DNA of 44,198 bases. Origin: Seiridium cupressi (Eukaryota > Ascomycota > Sordariomycetes > Amphisphaeriales > Sporocadaceae). This document shows positions 21,764 to 31,891 of the stretch, in pieces. The notes under the pieces were generated by a model. The model saw only the letters and a list, made by a program, of their open reading frames with translations, made no database searches and was not told the DNA's origin. Position 1 is the first letter of the stretch, and each line of letters begins with the position of its first letter. The stretch lies in the NCBI GenBank assembly GCA_036674765.1, contig JARVKI010000173.1:1-44198 (forward strand). Reading direction: 5' to 3'. A program made the translations under genes and the position numbers.

Positions 21764-22168
21764 ATGCACGTCTTAAGCATATGGGTGGAGGTTGACTGGA
21801 CCGTCCACAAGTTCCACTTCACGTTCGCCAACTCGTCTGTCCTGATCGCGCAGATCCGGTACCCGGCCGACATCTTCGTCCTGCTGCAGCCGTACGCGGA
21901 CCGGCTGGCCATCGCCAGCTGGGACATGAACGAGTGGGATATGGATGAGTGGGAGCTGAAGCTGTACTGGATGTGGGAGCGCTGACCCGCCCGCGAGGAC
22001 GAGGACAGGCACCTCCACCGGCTGTTCGAGGGCCAGGAGAGGCTGGAAGAATGGAGCACGGCCCAGCTCGAGTGCCCGCTGCACGACATGGCGCACCGCG
22101 AGTGGAACGATGTCATATTCGTCCGGGACGTCAGCCCGCCTAAGCTGGCGCGCGAGAGGGAGATGTGA
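21764..22168 (+). pseudogene. Unknown gene interrupted by one in-frame TGA
   Basis: The frame from ATG 21764 reads MHVLSIWVEVDWTVHKFHFT and continues through a Trp/Asp-rich segment (SWDMNEWDMDEWELKLYWMW). It meets TGA at 21983-21985, then stays fully open to a second TGA at 22166-22168. The post-stop part (REDEDRHLHRLFEGQERLEE and MAHREWNDVIFVRDVS) has the same charged style and G/C-rich third positions. The protein was therefore probably about 134 residues, with TGA replacing a sense codon such as CGA (Arg). I do not recognise the family. Alternatives are a real 73-residue product, stop-codon readthrough, or a sequencing error. Confidence 0.5.
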
Positions 22169-23076
22169 AGCATCTTGGAGGGCATTTCGCATCTTGCTCT
22201 GGCGGACTGAGACAACATGAATCACTAATGATCGGCCCTGCCATACGCCTCAATGAAGGATTATGGGTTGTTATCAGTGACGCACTTAATCATGAGCATC
22301 GGTTGGAACTGCAGGGCCTACAAGAGTTCCAACTTCCTGCATACCTAGATTACGCCTCAATTGGGACCATGCTTTCCCATTCCTCTGCGCAGGGTTCTGC
22401 GTAAGTGTTGCCCATTTCATGTGTGGAATCCACAACGAACGGCACTGCTTTCCCAAGGCCGTGGAGGATGAAGTCTCTGCGAAGATCATTCTTGCTGCCG
22501 TGTATTGCTCCCAGTTGCCAAACGTCCAACATGACGTTAGTCGTTCAATAGCGCAATATTACCCTAAGTTCCTTCTCTTCTCTCGTCGTATAAGAGGAAT
22601 GAGAGCTGTGCAGGACATAGTTGAGCGGAAACAAGGGAATTGGCCAGCTGAAGACTATAGTTACATGAATGTATACTGAGTTAAGGAAAGAGGCTCTCAT
22701 ATTGTCAGCGAACTGAATGCATACACGAAATGATGGATTTCTTGCGGTTCATACAAGTGATAGTGCGTTTGGACTTCCCCTGTGTGTTGAAGCCCGTGGC
22801 GGCATTTCCAAGTCGACATGGGCTAGTCTCCCTACTTCCTTCCACTGACGATAGTGGTTCTTTCCCACGCCTATACGATGATGAAGGACTCAACAGCGCA
22901 CCCCGTCAAAACCACCGCCCGTGTGCGCCCTGTCTGATCTCTCTCTTCCTTTCTTCCCCATATTCTTATCCGATGATCAGGCTCACCGTAGGTATCAAAT
23001 TTTGTTGCCGTCCTCTCCCTGGAGTCAGTCATCATCTGCTGGGGGCTTCCCAGATGACGCGAGGCGTCAGGGATAG
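22169..23076. other. Spacer, possibly containing undetected gene remains
   Basis: Frames at 22165-22404 and 22419-22679 (+) are moderately protein-like but lack recognisable motifs. The first shares its left end with the previous gene. No firm gene call is made. Confidence 0.4.
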
Positions 23077-23551
23077 TGCAATCATACCCTATCCGGTTCT
23101 CCATGGAGTGCTGCTGACAACAACCGTTATGAAACTCTAGAGTATTTCTTCAAGGGAGGAGCGAATACTAAACACACTGGCTCTAGTAAAGGGAACACCC
23201 CACTTTTCTGTGCAGTTGAAGAAAAGTCATATGAAGGTATTTCACTGCTGCTTAGATATAAGTCTAAATACTTGTACGCGAACCATCAAGGCGAAACATT
23301 ATTGCACCTCACAGCACGAGGGGCCAATCTTGGGACGATTGGAATTCTAACAAGATTTGGTTTAGTAGATTAAACTTGGAACCGCGCAATCCATCCGGGC
23401 AGACAGCTCAGGAGGTTCACGAACTGTGCGGCCCGAAGATCCTGCGATCCGGAAAGCTTTTAGAAATCTTGTTCGCGCTATTGAATATGGCAATCGTATG
23501 GAATCGGAGCCTGATGAAGAGACTGTTTTTTACGACTCCCTAGAAGAGTAA
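23077..23551 (+). pseudogene. Ankyrin-repeat gene fragment with frameshifts
   Basis: One frame is open from 23077 to TAA 23371-23373 without a suitable ATG. It reads YETLEYFFKGGANTKH, then GNTPLFCAVEEKSYEGISLLL and GETLLHLTARGANLGTIGIL, which are ankyrin repeats. After the stop, similarity moves between frames: one carries PSGQTAQEVHEL and another PEDPAIRKAFRNLVRAIEYG, ending at TAA 23549-23551. At least two frameshifts are therefore needed. It is the C-terminal scrap of a larger ankyrin protein, perhaps of NLR or HeLo type like the one at 10-12.8 kb. Its N-terminus was not found upstream. Confidence 0.65.
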
Positions 23552-23990
23552 GCTGATAGCTATAGAGTATGCGATTTTCCCAGCAAATTATTTCTGGAAC
23601 CAATCCAGTCGATTCCAAACTACATACTCGGAGAGATCTGCACAAGTGTGTTTAATGTGACATCAGACATTAGATGAAAACTTTGGTAAGTTGAATATTA
23701 ACAAGAATGCTGATGGGCACGCAATATGGGTGGAAACCATTATACTGTGTGGTCCTTGATGATGAGGAAGCTGAAGCTGAATCTATCTGCTGCTGGATGC
23801 TCCACACTGCCGGTGGGACAAGACTTCCACGCGGTTGGTCTCCGTCGGAACTTTCTATGAATGAAGCCCTAACCTAACCCCTTTTCAACAACAATACCTA
23901 TAATAAGAAGCCAGTGTATATAGCAGATAAAGGATTGAAGTACACATAAGAAATAAAAATAGACATCATAAATAGAAGGTCATGAATTAT
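23552..23990. other. Spacer, A/T-leaning, no gene seen
   Basis: No supported frame. It lies between the ankyrin scrap (+) and the 3' end of the decayed membrane-protein gene (-). Confidence 0.45.
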
Positions 23991-24023
23991 GAGGCGTAGA
24001 TGGCTCAGATATGAAGCAGCATC

Positions 24024-25285
24024 TCAATCCAAGCCGGTAACCAGAACACCTATTGGCAGGCGGCGTAAACTTATGAATGACTCGATAATGACAAGCAGCC
24101 GCGCCAGGACCATACATGATCGAATAATGACAATAAAACCAGTGGGCAGATATGTGGCCAAGAAACCCAGAGTACGGCACTCAGGCAGTATCCACGTCCC
24201 TTTCTGTTTGGGATTAGCCCATCTGTCAATCTTGCTGTTGGATTTTTCGAAAACCCGTGCCAGAATGCTATGAGCCCAAATAATCGGAACGCCACCGATA
24301 ATTATGAAGCAAGATAAGTACTGTTCCATGCTGTGAGGTGGATGTCTCCATAAAGTGCAGGAAATATGAATCCTAATACGACGTTTCGCCAGCTTCTCCA
24401 GCCAACTTTTTCATATGCTCTGACAAATAACATTATACTCCAAATCACTTGTTTTACTTGACCACTCTGTGGCTCCATGGTAAGCCTTAAACCGAGAAGC
24501 TCTGAATCGAGAACTTGATTGTAAATGTTTCGATCAGCGCCATTGGTTATGTCGCTAGTAATAGGGATCCAGTATCCTAGTTGCGATAGCTGGCAAACCT
24601 CACGAGGCGAGAGCGCGAGTACTGTCTTTTGATTTGTATGCAGCGACAACATGTTTTCGCGAAGGTCTTTATAGGTCTCCCGAGAATGGGGGGCAGGTTT
24701 GGTGATGTCATTAATTCTGATTTGTACAGCTTCCATCGTGATAAAAAAGCAGAGGCGAAGATCGATTACTGACTTTTGCCCGACGAGTTATCAGTATGGT
24801 TCAACCTAACGCGGCAAAGTTATATGGCTTACCTGCTCCGGTAGATGATTAATGCCTTGCACAGAATCGCCTTCCGATTCTTTTGCTCTTTTATCAATAC
24901 CCTCAACTCTTCCCGCAGCTCTCGTGCCGCTAGAAACTGTCTTGCTGAATGTAGAGCATGATCTCCCGGGCCAGTAAAGTCGTTCCCACCCATTCCAGCT
25001 TATTAGTAAATACGGGCCAGAACCCCCTTCGCTGCGGGACATTTAAATGCAGCGCAGTATATACGCAAGCGACGATAGTCAGGACATTCGACCATAATAT
25101 ACATATGTACTGGATGTGCCTCGTATTTGTGGGTCATCGACCCAAGATGGGGCTAGGATAGCCCCTAACGCAGTGAGATTATTTCGGTTGGTGGTGCATT
25201 GGGCGTAGATTTCGGCGGCGGTCGAGTTGTCACTGCTCCCAGTGACGTGCGCTGCGAATAGCAAAATCGCCTAGAGTAAGGGCAT
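24024..25285 (-). pseudogene. Decayed multi-pass membrane protein gene
   Basis: The reading begins at ATG 25285 with a signal-peptide-like start, but a TAG lies at 25271-25273 (fifth codon). Family-like pieces follow in changing frames. STAAEIYAQCTTNR and APSWVDDPQIRGT lie at about 25230-25100. TIVACVYTALHLNVP is at about 25075. An AAREL-containing helix lies at about 24945-24910. EVCQLSQLGYWIP lies near 24590, and WRNVVLGFIFPALYGDIHLTAW lies at 24395-24330. IIIGGVPIIWAH and the terminal VIIESFISLRRLPIGV lie at 24310-24040. A TGA at 24024-24026 precedes DAASYLSHL, suggesting another nonsense change. The order matches a large family of fungal membrane proteins ending in an ESFISLR(x)LP(x)GVY motif, for which I know no function. 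Frame changes occur near 25095, 24945 and 24325. Confidence 0.65.
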
Positions 25286-26160
25286 GACGATGGGTTGGAG
25301 TGATTACATGTAGCGGTGGAATACAAACAGTTGATGCCCGACATCGTGGGTAAGGCTGCGCTCCGGGCACTCATTATTGAGGATTTGTGTCACTGATCTA
25401 CAGGCGTATTACCCTCAGACCGCTCTCCTATTTTGGATTGCTATGGTGCTGCCACATACATATGTGCTTTTTCAATTTGCCGGTGCTTGAGGCCTTACTG
25501 TGATTGAATACGTCTTCTCTGTAATCGCAATTTACCGGAACTCACTCACTCTTCGAGGAGGTCAACGAGGAGGTCAATAATGGAGTGCGCGCTGTCCATT
25601 GTCGAAAATGATACCTATGATTTCGAGTGCATTATGCATATTAACGCCCGCGGCAATTTGCTCTGTATACGCGCGCAGGTCACTGCTATGCTCAAACGAG
25701 GGCCAAGACCTGGAGTCAGCCGTGGCGTCATTATAAGTATTCCCTCTGCCAATTGATACGATGGCCTACCTGGCAAAGGCTCTTATAATATCTCGAAGTA
25801 TGCATGAATGACATTTGCTAAGCTGCTCGGCAAATGCCGAGCCACAAATAGATCCACATCTTATTGAAAACAGTACCGCTATCTAACTGAAAGCCATTGG
25901 TACGCCTAGTATAGGGTCTGAAACTGATGTATTAGAAAGATGGTCTCCAGCTCCTCCGCGGAGCGGAGGGGCTGCTAATCTATCTAACTGTTACAGCTGG
26001 TGCCGGAGGTGCCAGCTGGCACGTGCACCCCACTGTAGCGCATCAGCCATAGACCACTTCGCTAAAGCGTTCGTATTAACGCCTTATGACCCAGTGGGTG
26101 CGTACGCCTTGATTGGTCGTGGAACGGAAGAAAAATCCCGACGTCCAGAGCGTGGTCTCG
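25286..26160. other. Spacer, no supported gene
   Basis: No protein-like frame was recognised. A G/C-rich inverted repeat (CTCCTCCGCGGAGCGGAGG) lies at about 25951-25969, with a CAGCTGG/CCAGCTGG pair at about 25995-26019. Confidence 0.45.
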
Positions 26161-26295
26161 GCCGTTGTCCCTATCAAGCCTGCGGCTGAGCGAGGAAGTG
26201 CCTGATCCCACCGTGTACTTGTGTAGTCCGGCGGCGAGCTATACCAACGGCACTAATATATTAATTGAAATTACCGGAACTACCATAGTACGCTT
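26161..26295 (+). pseudogene. Possible C-terminal scrap of a short-chain dehydrogenase/reductase
   Basis: In adjacent frames the sequence reads VVPIKPAAERGS, then DPTVYLCSPAASYTNGTNIL and TTIV. This follows the ending of classical SDR proteins (P-x-R..., L-x-SPAASY-x-NG, then a GG-containing tail). A frameshift lies near 26195-26205, and the usual DGG is not intact. No Rossmann TGxxxGIG or catalytic YxxxK was found upstream, so only the C-terminus would remain. Similarity could be chance. Confidence 0.35.
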
Positions 26296-27937
26296 GTTTA
26301 AGAACATAGGAACAAAGTTCAAAAGGAGTAAGATATTAGCTGAGAATTACCCGTGTAAGGTTCCAAGTCGTGCTGGACCTGGCCAGAGCCAGCGCAATGC
26401 ATCTCGCCTGTCCGATAGAAGAGTCGCCGAATAAATCCGGCCGCTTCGCTTGGACGAGTATGGACCACATGCGGAGCCACATTTCATACCTTCATTCAAG
26501 CGCTATACTCTGAGGCGTTCGTCATTCGGTGCCACGCATGTATGTTTGTCGGAAATGCTACTTCGCTCTGGACAATGTATGTCTTTGAGTTCATCGTACT
26601 ATATGATATACCCTGAATTAGAATTTAAGGCTGAAATGGCCGTATGTATAATTACCGCCTATATAGCACTAATCGAAACTTACAAGGAATATGGTAATCA
26701 TGATAGGTCAATTAAATCCATCTGTCTTGGGCCTAAGGCTCGACCCGCGACTCATGCAGGGGAGGCGCTGCGGCTGTTCCGTGATAGAATAGAGTTTCGG
26801 ACATCACACCATAGTGGCCGACCCCAGGCTGCGGACCTCTCCTCGCATAGTCAAACAGTTGGCGTTCCCAAGGCTTATATTTGCATAGTTCCATGAATTA
26901 GTGCGGTCCCGGAAACTTACATAGGATACTAGCGTGCGGCAATAGCGTCAGCATTGCCATGCGTTTCTGGTAAACCCGTGTCTGACATGGACCCGCCTAC
27001 CTGGCAGAGGTCCCGAATGATAATTGAGGTCCGTCAGAGGGTTCTAGGCTTAGGGAGGCAAGCACAACTCGCGTAGCATGAACACACATCTCACTACAAC
27101 CCACGACAGTGTCTCGTCTAGCTCACAGCTCTATATGGCAGTTCTTCCGGGACCCTCAGCTTACATCAGAAAAACGATAGTATATGTTTGACGATTCAAA
27201 AATGCCCAATCAAGTCATTCTATGAATCTACCCTTCTCCTCGGAGTTTGCTTAAGATACGCCACAGTACAGCCACATCCGCCGTGTGAGACCTTTTGTTC
27301 CTCTGGCCATGAGACTTCCGTAGGCCTAATGTCAAGTGAAGAATAATTCGCGGGCAAACATCTTGCATATGGAGGTATTACAGCAGTCCATTAAGCGTCT
27401 AAAATTGGTGTTCCTTGTTGAAGACATGATTAAGTGGAGTTACATCCCATACCCCTCGGGAGGACGTGGGCGCCGATTCACGGCACCACCCTGACGCTAA
27501 ACAGAATATCATTGAGTGAAGTAGCTTCAGCAAGCTGAGTGGTGTACCATAAAACTTTCCCTAAGTATGCGCGGTTGGAACCAGGTCAAAAAGCATGAAT
27601 GAGGCAAACAAATATACTAGCACTAGCGAGTCAAACAATGCATTTACACCAACAAATGGAGCCAAAGGAATAGATTGATATATAGACCTAATGAGTGAGA
27701 TATTTCTATGTCCTTAAAGAACTGGCAATGAATGGCCTTCGTCAACGCGAATCGTGAACATTAGCTCCAAGCATAGCAAACCGTGCTTATAAAATGCGAA
27801 ATAGACAAGCAATACTCTTCGTGCAAATGAAAATTTCCGAACTGAGAGAGTCCTCGTCCCACAACTTTCTAATAAACCAAAAGCTCCAGCCCCAGGAATT
27901 ACCACACCAATTCGCTCACCCACTATAACTGTCCAAA
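26296..27937. other. Gene-poor stretch
   Basis: The longest frame, 26450-26896 (+), has no recognisable motif. The right edge is the 3' end of the Ser/Thr-rich gene (-). No repeats or RNA genes were seen. Confidence 0.45.
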
Positions 27938-30900
27938 TCAGCGCCCACCGGTGTTGCTACCCCCGGTACGAGCGGCAACAGCTCTCTTTGAGGTGACTAA
28001 CGTTGTCTTCGCCGTTGAAGACGTGCTCTTGGATGTATTAGACGTTGTTTTAGTAGAAGATGTGGTTTTAATAGAAGATGTGGTTTTAGTAGAAGATGTG
28101 GTTTTGGTAGAAGATGTGGTTTTGGATGTGATAGAAGAGGTAGTTTTTGAAGAGGACGTGATTTTAGCTGTACTGGAGGAAGTTGTCTTCGTAGAAGATG
28201 TGGTCTTGGCCGTGTTGGATGTTGTTGACTTCACGGAAGGCGAAGCAACTTGGGATGTACTAGCAGATGTCGTCTTAGCTGAGGACGATGTGACTTTTGA
28301 TGTAATCGAGGACGTTGGCTTTGCTGTAGAAGATGTGACTTTGGACGTAGAGGATGTGACCTGGGATTTAGTAGAGGACGTTGTTTTCAATGTACTAGAA
28401 GATATTGTCTTTGTTGTACTAGGGGAAGTTGATTTGGATGTACTTGAGGTCGTTGTTCTCATCGAAGATTTACTGCTAGTTAATGTACTAGATGTGGTTG
28501 GCTTCGTAGTGACGGAGGTACTTTTAAGCGTTGTAGACAATGTCGTCTTTGTAGAAGAGGAGGTACTTCTAAGCGACGTAGGCGAAGTTGTGCTCGTAGA
28601 AGCCGAACTGCTCTTCGACGAGGTAGACAATTTTGTTTTTGTAGATGCAGAAGTACTCTTAGTTAGAGAAGATGAAGTTGTGCTTGAAATAATAGATGTT
28701 CCCTTAGATGAAGTGGAGGAAGACGGTGTTGTAGTGGAGGAACTACTCCTCGATGAAGAGGTAATCGTAGTGGAAGTACTCTTAGATAAAGTTATACTTG
28801 TACTAAATATACTGGCCGTAGTTGAGGCAGAAGAACTTGGCTTCCCAGTCGTAGAGCTACTTGTCAATAAGTTGGATGAAGTTGTACGTGAAGTAGAACT
28901 ACTTTTAGACACTGTCGTGCTTGCAATGGTGGAAGTGCTCCCCAATGGAGTAGAGCTTGCAACAACAGATGTGCTCTTTGATGAACTAGTATATGTGGTG
29001 GCGGAACTGCTGTTCGCAAGGGAAGAGCTTGTAGTGGCCGAACTACTCTTTGATGAGATCGTTGAACTCGAGCTTCCAGGGACGGAACTGCTCTTTGACG
29101 AAGTCAATGACGTAGAGCCCCCTATAGTGGAGCTACTGCTCGGTGACGTAGGGGTTACAGTGGTAGAACTGGTCTTCGATGAAGCTGTCGAAAGAGAGCT
29201 TACGGCAGAGGTAGTGCTTGTCATCACGGTAGAGGATGTTGGATTCGTGAGTGTGGATATCGACGACAATGTTGAAGCTGGCTCAACAGCTACCGAAGAG
29301 CTCAACAATGAGGATGACGAGGCTGGGGTTGAGGTTGAGGTTGATGCAGTTGTTACACCGTTTGGCGGTGCAGGGGATGAAGTTGGAGTTGCCTGAGTCG
29401 TCGGCCCAGTTGTTACAATGGTCGACGAAGTCGTCTGATCGGTGGCTACAACGTTGGACGATGAAGACTGAGTCGTAGTTGAGATTGTCGAAACCGGGTC
29501 AGTCGTCACGGTGCTCGATGGTGAGGAGAACACAGTCGAAGTTGGCTCGCTACTTGTCAAGCTTGACGGTGACGGGGAGAATGAGGTTGTCTCAGATGCA
29601 ACCGAGCTCGACGTTATAAACGATGAAGTCGGATCAGCCGTAGAAGAAGTCGACAAGAAGGATGAGCTTGAGGTTGTCTCGGTGACAGGATCGGGGAAAT
29701 TAGAGAAAGAGCTTGTCTGTGTATCGATACTAAATGAAACGGTCGTCGAAGTTGGTTCTTCGCTAACGGTAGCCGATGTGGAGGTCGAACTTACATCAGT
29801 TCCAATGGAACTGGCGGACGAGGATGTTGTCTCGCCATTAATCGTGGACGATATGGAGGACGTCGTTGGCTCTACATCAATGCTAGATGATGTGGAGGAG
29901 GACGTTGGCTCATTTGCAACAGAGCTAGGCGATGTAGACGACGATGGTTCCTGTATTTCCGAACTTGTTGACAGGGACGTCGTTGTATCGGCTATGAAAC
30001 TCGACGAAGTCGATGAAGTAGTCTCTTCGCCAATGGTAGAGGATGTGGAGGTCGTACTTGGCTCAGACATGTCCGAACTTGACGACGAGGAAGAAGTTGG
30101 CTCTTCATCGGTGCTTGATGACGTTGGGGATGAAGTTGGCTCAATCGTAATAGAGCTAGATGCAGACGACGTTGTCTCCTGTATTTCAGAACTTGAAGAC
30201 AAGGAAATTGTTGTCTCTTGAACGAAAGTCGAAGAAGTGGACGACGTCGGCTCTTCTTCGATGGTCGACGAGGTGGAGGTCGTACTTGGCTCAGATATGC
30301 TCGAAGTTGACTCTTCATTGGTGCTTGTTGACGTTGGGGACGAATTTGGCTCAGTCATAACAGGGCTAGATGTAGGCGAGGTTGTTTCCTGTATTTCAGA
30401 ACTTGAAGACAAGGAAGTTGTTGTCTCTTGAATGAAAGTCGAAGAAGTGGACGAGGTTGGTTCTTCATCGATGGTCGACGTGGTGGAGGTCGAAATTGGC
30501 TGGTCGTCGACGCTAGACGACAAAGAGGAGGTAATGGGCTCAGCCGTGGAGCTCGATGATGAGGGAAAGGTTGACTCAGAGCTCGGTAAAGAAGTCGAAC
30601 TTGGATCGACCGTAGGACTCGGCCCGAAGGACGAACTTGACGCTTCACTGGTGCTCAATAAGGACGACGAATTTGGCTCTTCACTAGTGCTCGGCAGGGA
30701 GGATGAAGTTGGCTCTTCAGTCGTACTCGACGACGTGGATGAAGCTGGTTCTTCCACAATGGAGCTTGTGGATGAGGATGAAGTTGGCTCCGTGGTTAGT
30801 TCCGTAGTAGGCTCCATAGTAGTGCCCGTTGATGGGGAAGATGAAGTTGTCTCTTCAGTGATAGGATCCGACGAAGAGGACGAATTAGGGTCAACCGTAA

Positions 30901-31891
30901 CTGAACTTGACGATATGGAGGACGATATTTGCTGCTCAGTGGTGGTCGAAGACGAAGTCGGCTCCGTAATGGTGCTTGACGACAAGGACGATGAGTCTGG
31001 CGCCGTCGTGGGCGCCGTCGTAGGATCCGTCGTGGGCTCCGCTGGGGAATCCGCCGTAGTACTTGGCGATGAAGAGGATAACGAAGTTGACTCTGTGGTT
31101 GGCGCCGTCGTGGGATCCGTCGTGGGATCCGTTGTAGTATCTGACGATGCGGCGGATGAAGTTGGGTCAATTTCAGTGGAGCTCGACGATGTAGTTGTCG
31201 GAGTAGGTTCCGTGGATTGCTCCGTTGTAGTGTCCGACGACATAGAAGATGAAGTTGGATCAATTGAAGCATCACTAGATGAAGTGAGTGACGAAGTTGA
31301 CTCTATTGTTGACGCCGTTGTTGGCTCTGCGGTCGGCTGTGTATCGGTACTCGATGTTACGGACGGAGAATCGGGGTCCGTGGTTGTGCTCGCCAATATG
31401 GGGGAGGAAGTTAACTCGGTTGTCTCAGAACTTGAGGATGTGTCAAGCAAACTGGGCGATGCTGTAGTGCTTGAAGATGAAGATGACAAAGGTGGCTCCG
31501 TAGCTGACTCTGTAGTTGACTCTGTAGTTGGGTCTGTAGACCCCGTAGCGGTATCAGACGGCATAGACGAAGAACTTGGCTCGGTTGTTGTGCTTGAATA
31601 TGTGGATGATGACATTGAGTTTGTAGTAGCGGATGTAGTCTCCTCTGATGAAGTGGTGTCATCCCTGGCAATAATTGCTCTCTTGTTACCGATCGAAGTG
31701 GAGGTTGTTATCTTTGCAACAAGGGGTGAAGAAGGTATCCTGCCCGTAAAAATTCCCGTAATGGTACTGGTGATTTCTTCCTTGACTGGTCCTACACCGA
31801 CATAACGCCCCCAAATATCACGCTTTGGGAGCATGGAAGCCGCTGCGGATGCAGCCGTGAGGCGTACAAGTGCCTTGAATAAATGCATCAT
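27938..31891 (-). CDS. Giant Ser/Thr-rich mucin-like secreted or wall protein
   Basis: One uninterrupted frame. I favour ATG 31891 (MMHLFKALVRLTAASAAASM), which gives 1317 residues and starts with a signal-peptide-like segment followed by a KR pair. An ATG at 32077 would add 62 residues. After a short N-terminal part (about residues 20-80) almost the whole protein is Ser and Thr with scattered Glu, Pro and Lys, the pattern of heavily O-mannosylated surface proteins. Acidic TSSS-EPT units dominate the first two-thirds, and basic TSSTKTTSS units the last third. Three related blocks of about 70 residues appear, marked in DNA by GTATTTC at 29953, 30181 and 30391 (spacing 228 and 210 nt). The tail has four 18-nt units at 28053-28124. 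The C-terminus (AVAARTGGSNTGGR) lacks a hydrophobic GPI-type signal. No catalytic domain was seen. Confidence 0.75.
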   Translation of the reverse strand: MMHLFKALVRLTAASAAASMLPKRDIWGRYVGVGPVKEEITSTITGIFTGRIPSSPLVAKITTSTSIGNKRAIIARDDTTSSEETTSATTNSMSSSTYSSTTTEPSSSSMPSDTATGSTDPTTESTTESATEPPLSSSSSSTTASPSLLDTSSSSETTELTSSPILASTTTDPDSPSVTSSTDTQPTAEPTTASTIESTSSLTSSSDASIDPTSSSMSSDTTTEQSTEPTPTTTSSSSTEIDPTSSAASSDTTTDPTTDPTTAPTTESTSLSSSSPSTTADSPAEPTTDPTTAPTTAPDSSSLSSSTITEPTSSSTTTEQQISSSISSSSVTVDPNSSSSSDPITEETTSSSPSTGTTMEPTTELTTEPTSSSSTSSIVEEPASSTSSSTTEEPTSSSLPSTSEEPNSSSLLSTSEASSSSFGPSPTVDPSSTSLPSSESTFPSSSSSTAEPITSSLSSSVDDQPISTSTTSTIDEEPTSSTSSTFIQETTTSLSSSSEIQETTSPTSSPVMTEPNSSPTSTSTNEESTSSISEPSTTSTSSTIEEEPTSSTSSTFVQETTISLSSSSEIQETTSSASSSITIEPTSSPTSSSTDEEPTSSSSSSSDMSEPSTTSTSSTIGEETTSSTSSSFIADTTTSLSTSSEIQEPSSSTSPSSVANEPTSSSTSSSIDVEPTTSSISSTINGETTSSSASSIGTDVSSTSTSATVSEEPTSTTVSFSIDTQTSSFSNFPDPVTETTSSSSFLSTSSTADPTSSFITSSSVASETTSFSPSPSSLTSSEPTSTVFSSPSSTVTTDPVSTISTTTQSSSSNVVATDQTTSSTIVTTGPTTQATPTSSPAPPNGVTTASTSTSTPASSSSLLSSSVAVEPASTLSSISTLTNPTSSTVMTSTTSAVSSLSTASSKTSSTTVTPTSPSSSSTIGGSTSLTSSKSSSVPGSSSSTISSKSSSATTSSSLANSSSATTYTSSSKSTSVVASSTPLGSTSTIASTTVSKSSSTSRTTSSNLLTSSSTTGKPSSSASTTASIFSTSITLSKSTSTTITSSSRSSSSTTTPSSSTSSKGTSIISSTTSSSLTKSTSASTKTKLSTSSKSSSASTSTTSPTSLRSTSSSTKTTLSTTLKSTSVTTKPTTSSTLTSSKSSMRTTTSSTSKSTSPSTTKTISSSTLKTTSSTKSQVTSSTSKVTSSTAKPTSSITSKVTSSSAKTTSASTSQVASPSVKSTTSNTAKTTSSTKTTSSSTAKITSSSKTTSSITSKTTSSTKTTSSTKTTSSIKTTSSTKTTSNTSKSTSSTAKTTLVTSKRAVAARTGGSNTGGR
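28053..28124 (-). repeat. Four tandem 18-bp units encoding KTTSST
   Basis: Near-identical units (GTAGAAGATGTGGTTTTA on the + strand) begin at 28053, 28071, 28089 and 28107. They encode repeated KTTSST/KTTSSI in the C-terminal part of the Ser/Thr-rich protein. Confidence 0.85.
29953..30500 (-). repeat. Three approximate 210-228 bp coding repeats
   Basis: Marker sequences GTATTTCxGAACTTG at 29953, 30181 and 30391 are each followed by a similar GAAGTCGA...GGTCGACG stretch. They encode the repeating acidic EIQETTS / TIEEEPTSS blocks of the giant protein. The second and third copies are closest to each other. Confidence 0.7.

Noticed and set aside
22419..22679. 86-residue + frame as a hypothetical gene
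   Set aside because: Some protein-like composition but no recognisable motif, and nothing supports its boundaries.
26450..26896. 148-codon frame
   Set aside because: No motif, and its composition is not clearly protein-like.
27951..29396. 481-codon + strand frame as a gene
   Set aside because: Same explanation: an antisense shadow of the Thr/Lys/Ser-rich C-terminal half of the minus-strand protein.
30432..31805. 457-codon + strand frame as a Val/Asp/Glu-rich gene
   Set aside because: It is the reverse complement of the acidic Ser/Thr repeat region; its composition follows mechanically from the sense codons and it shows no domain.
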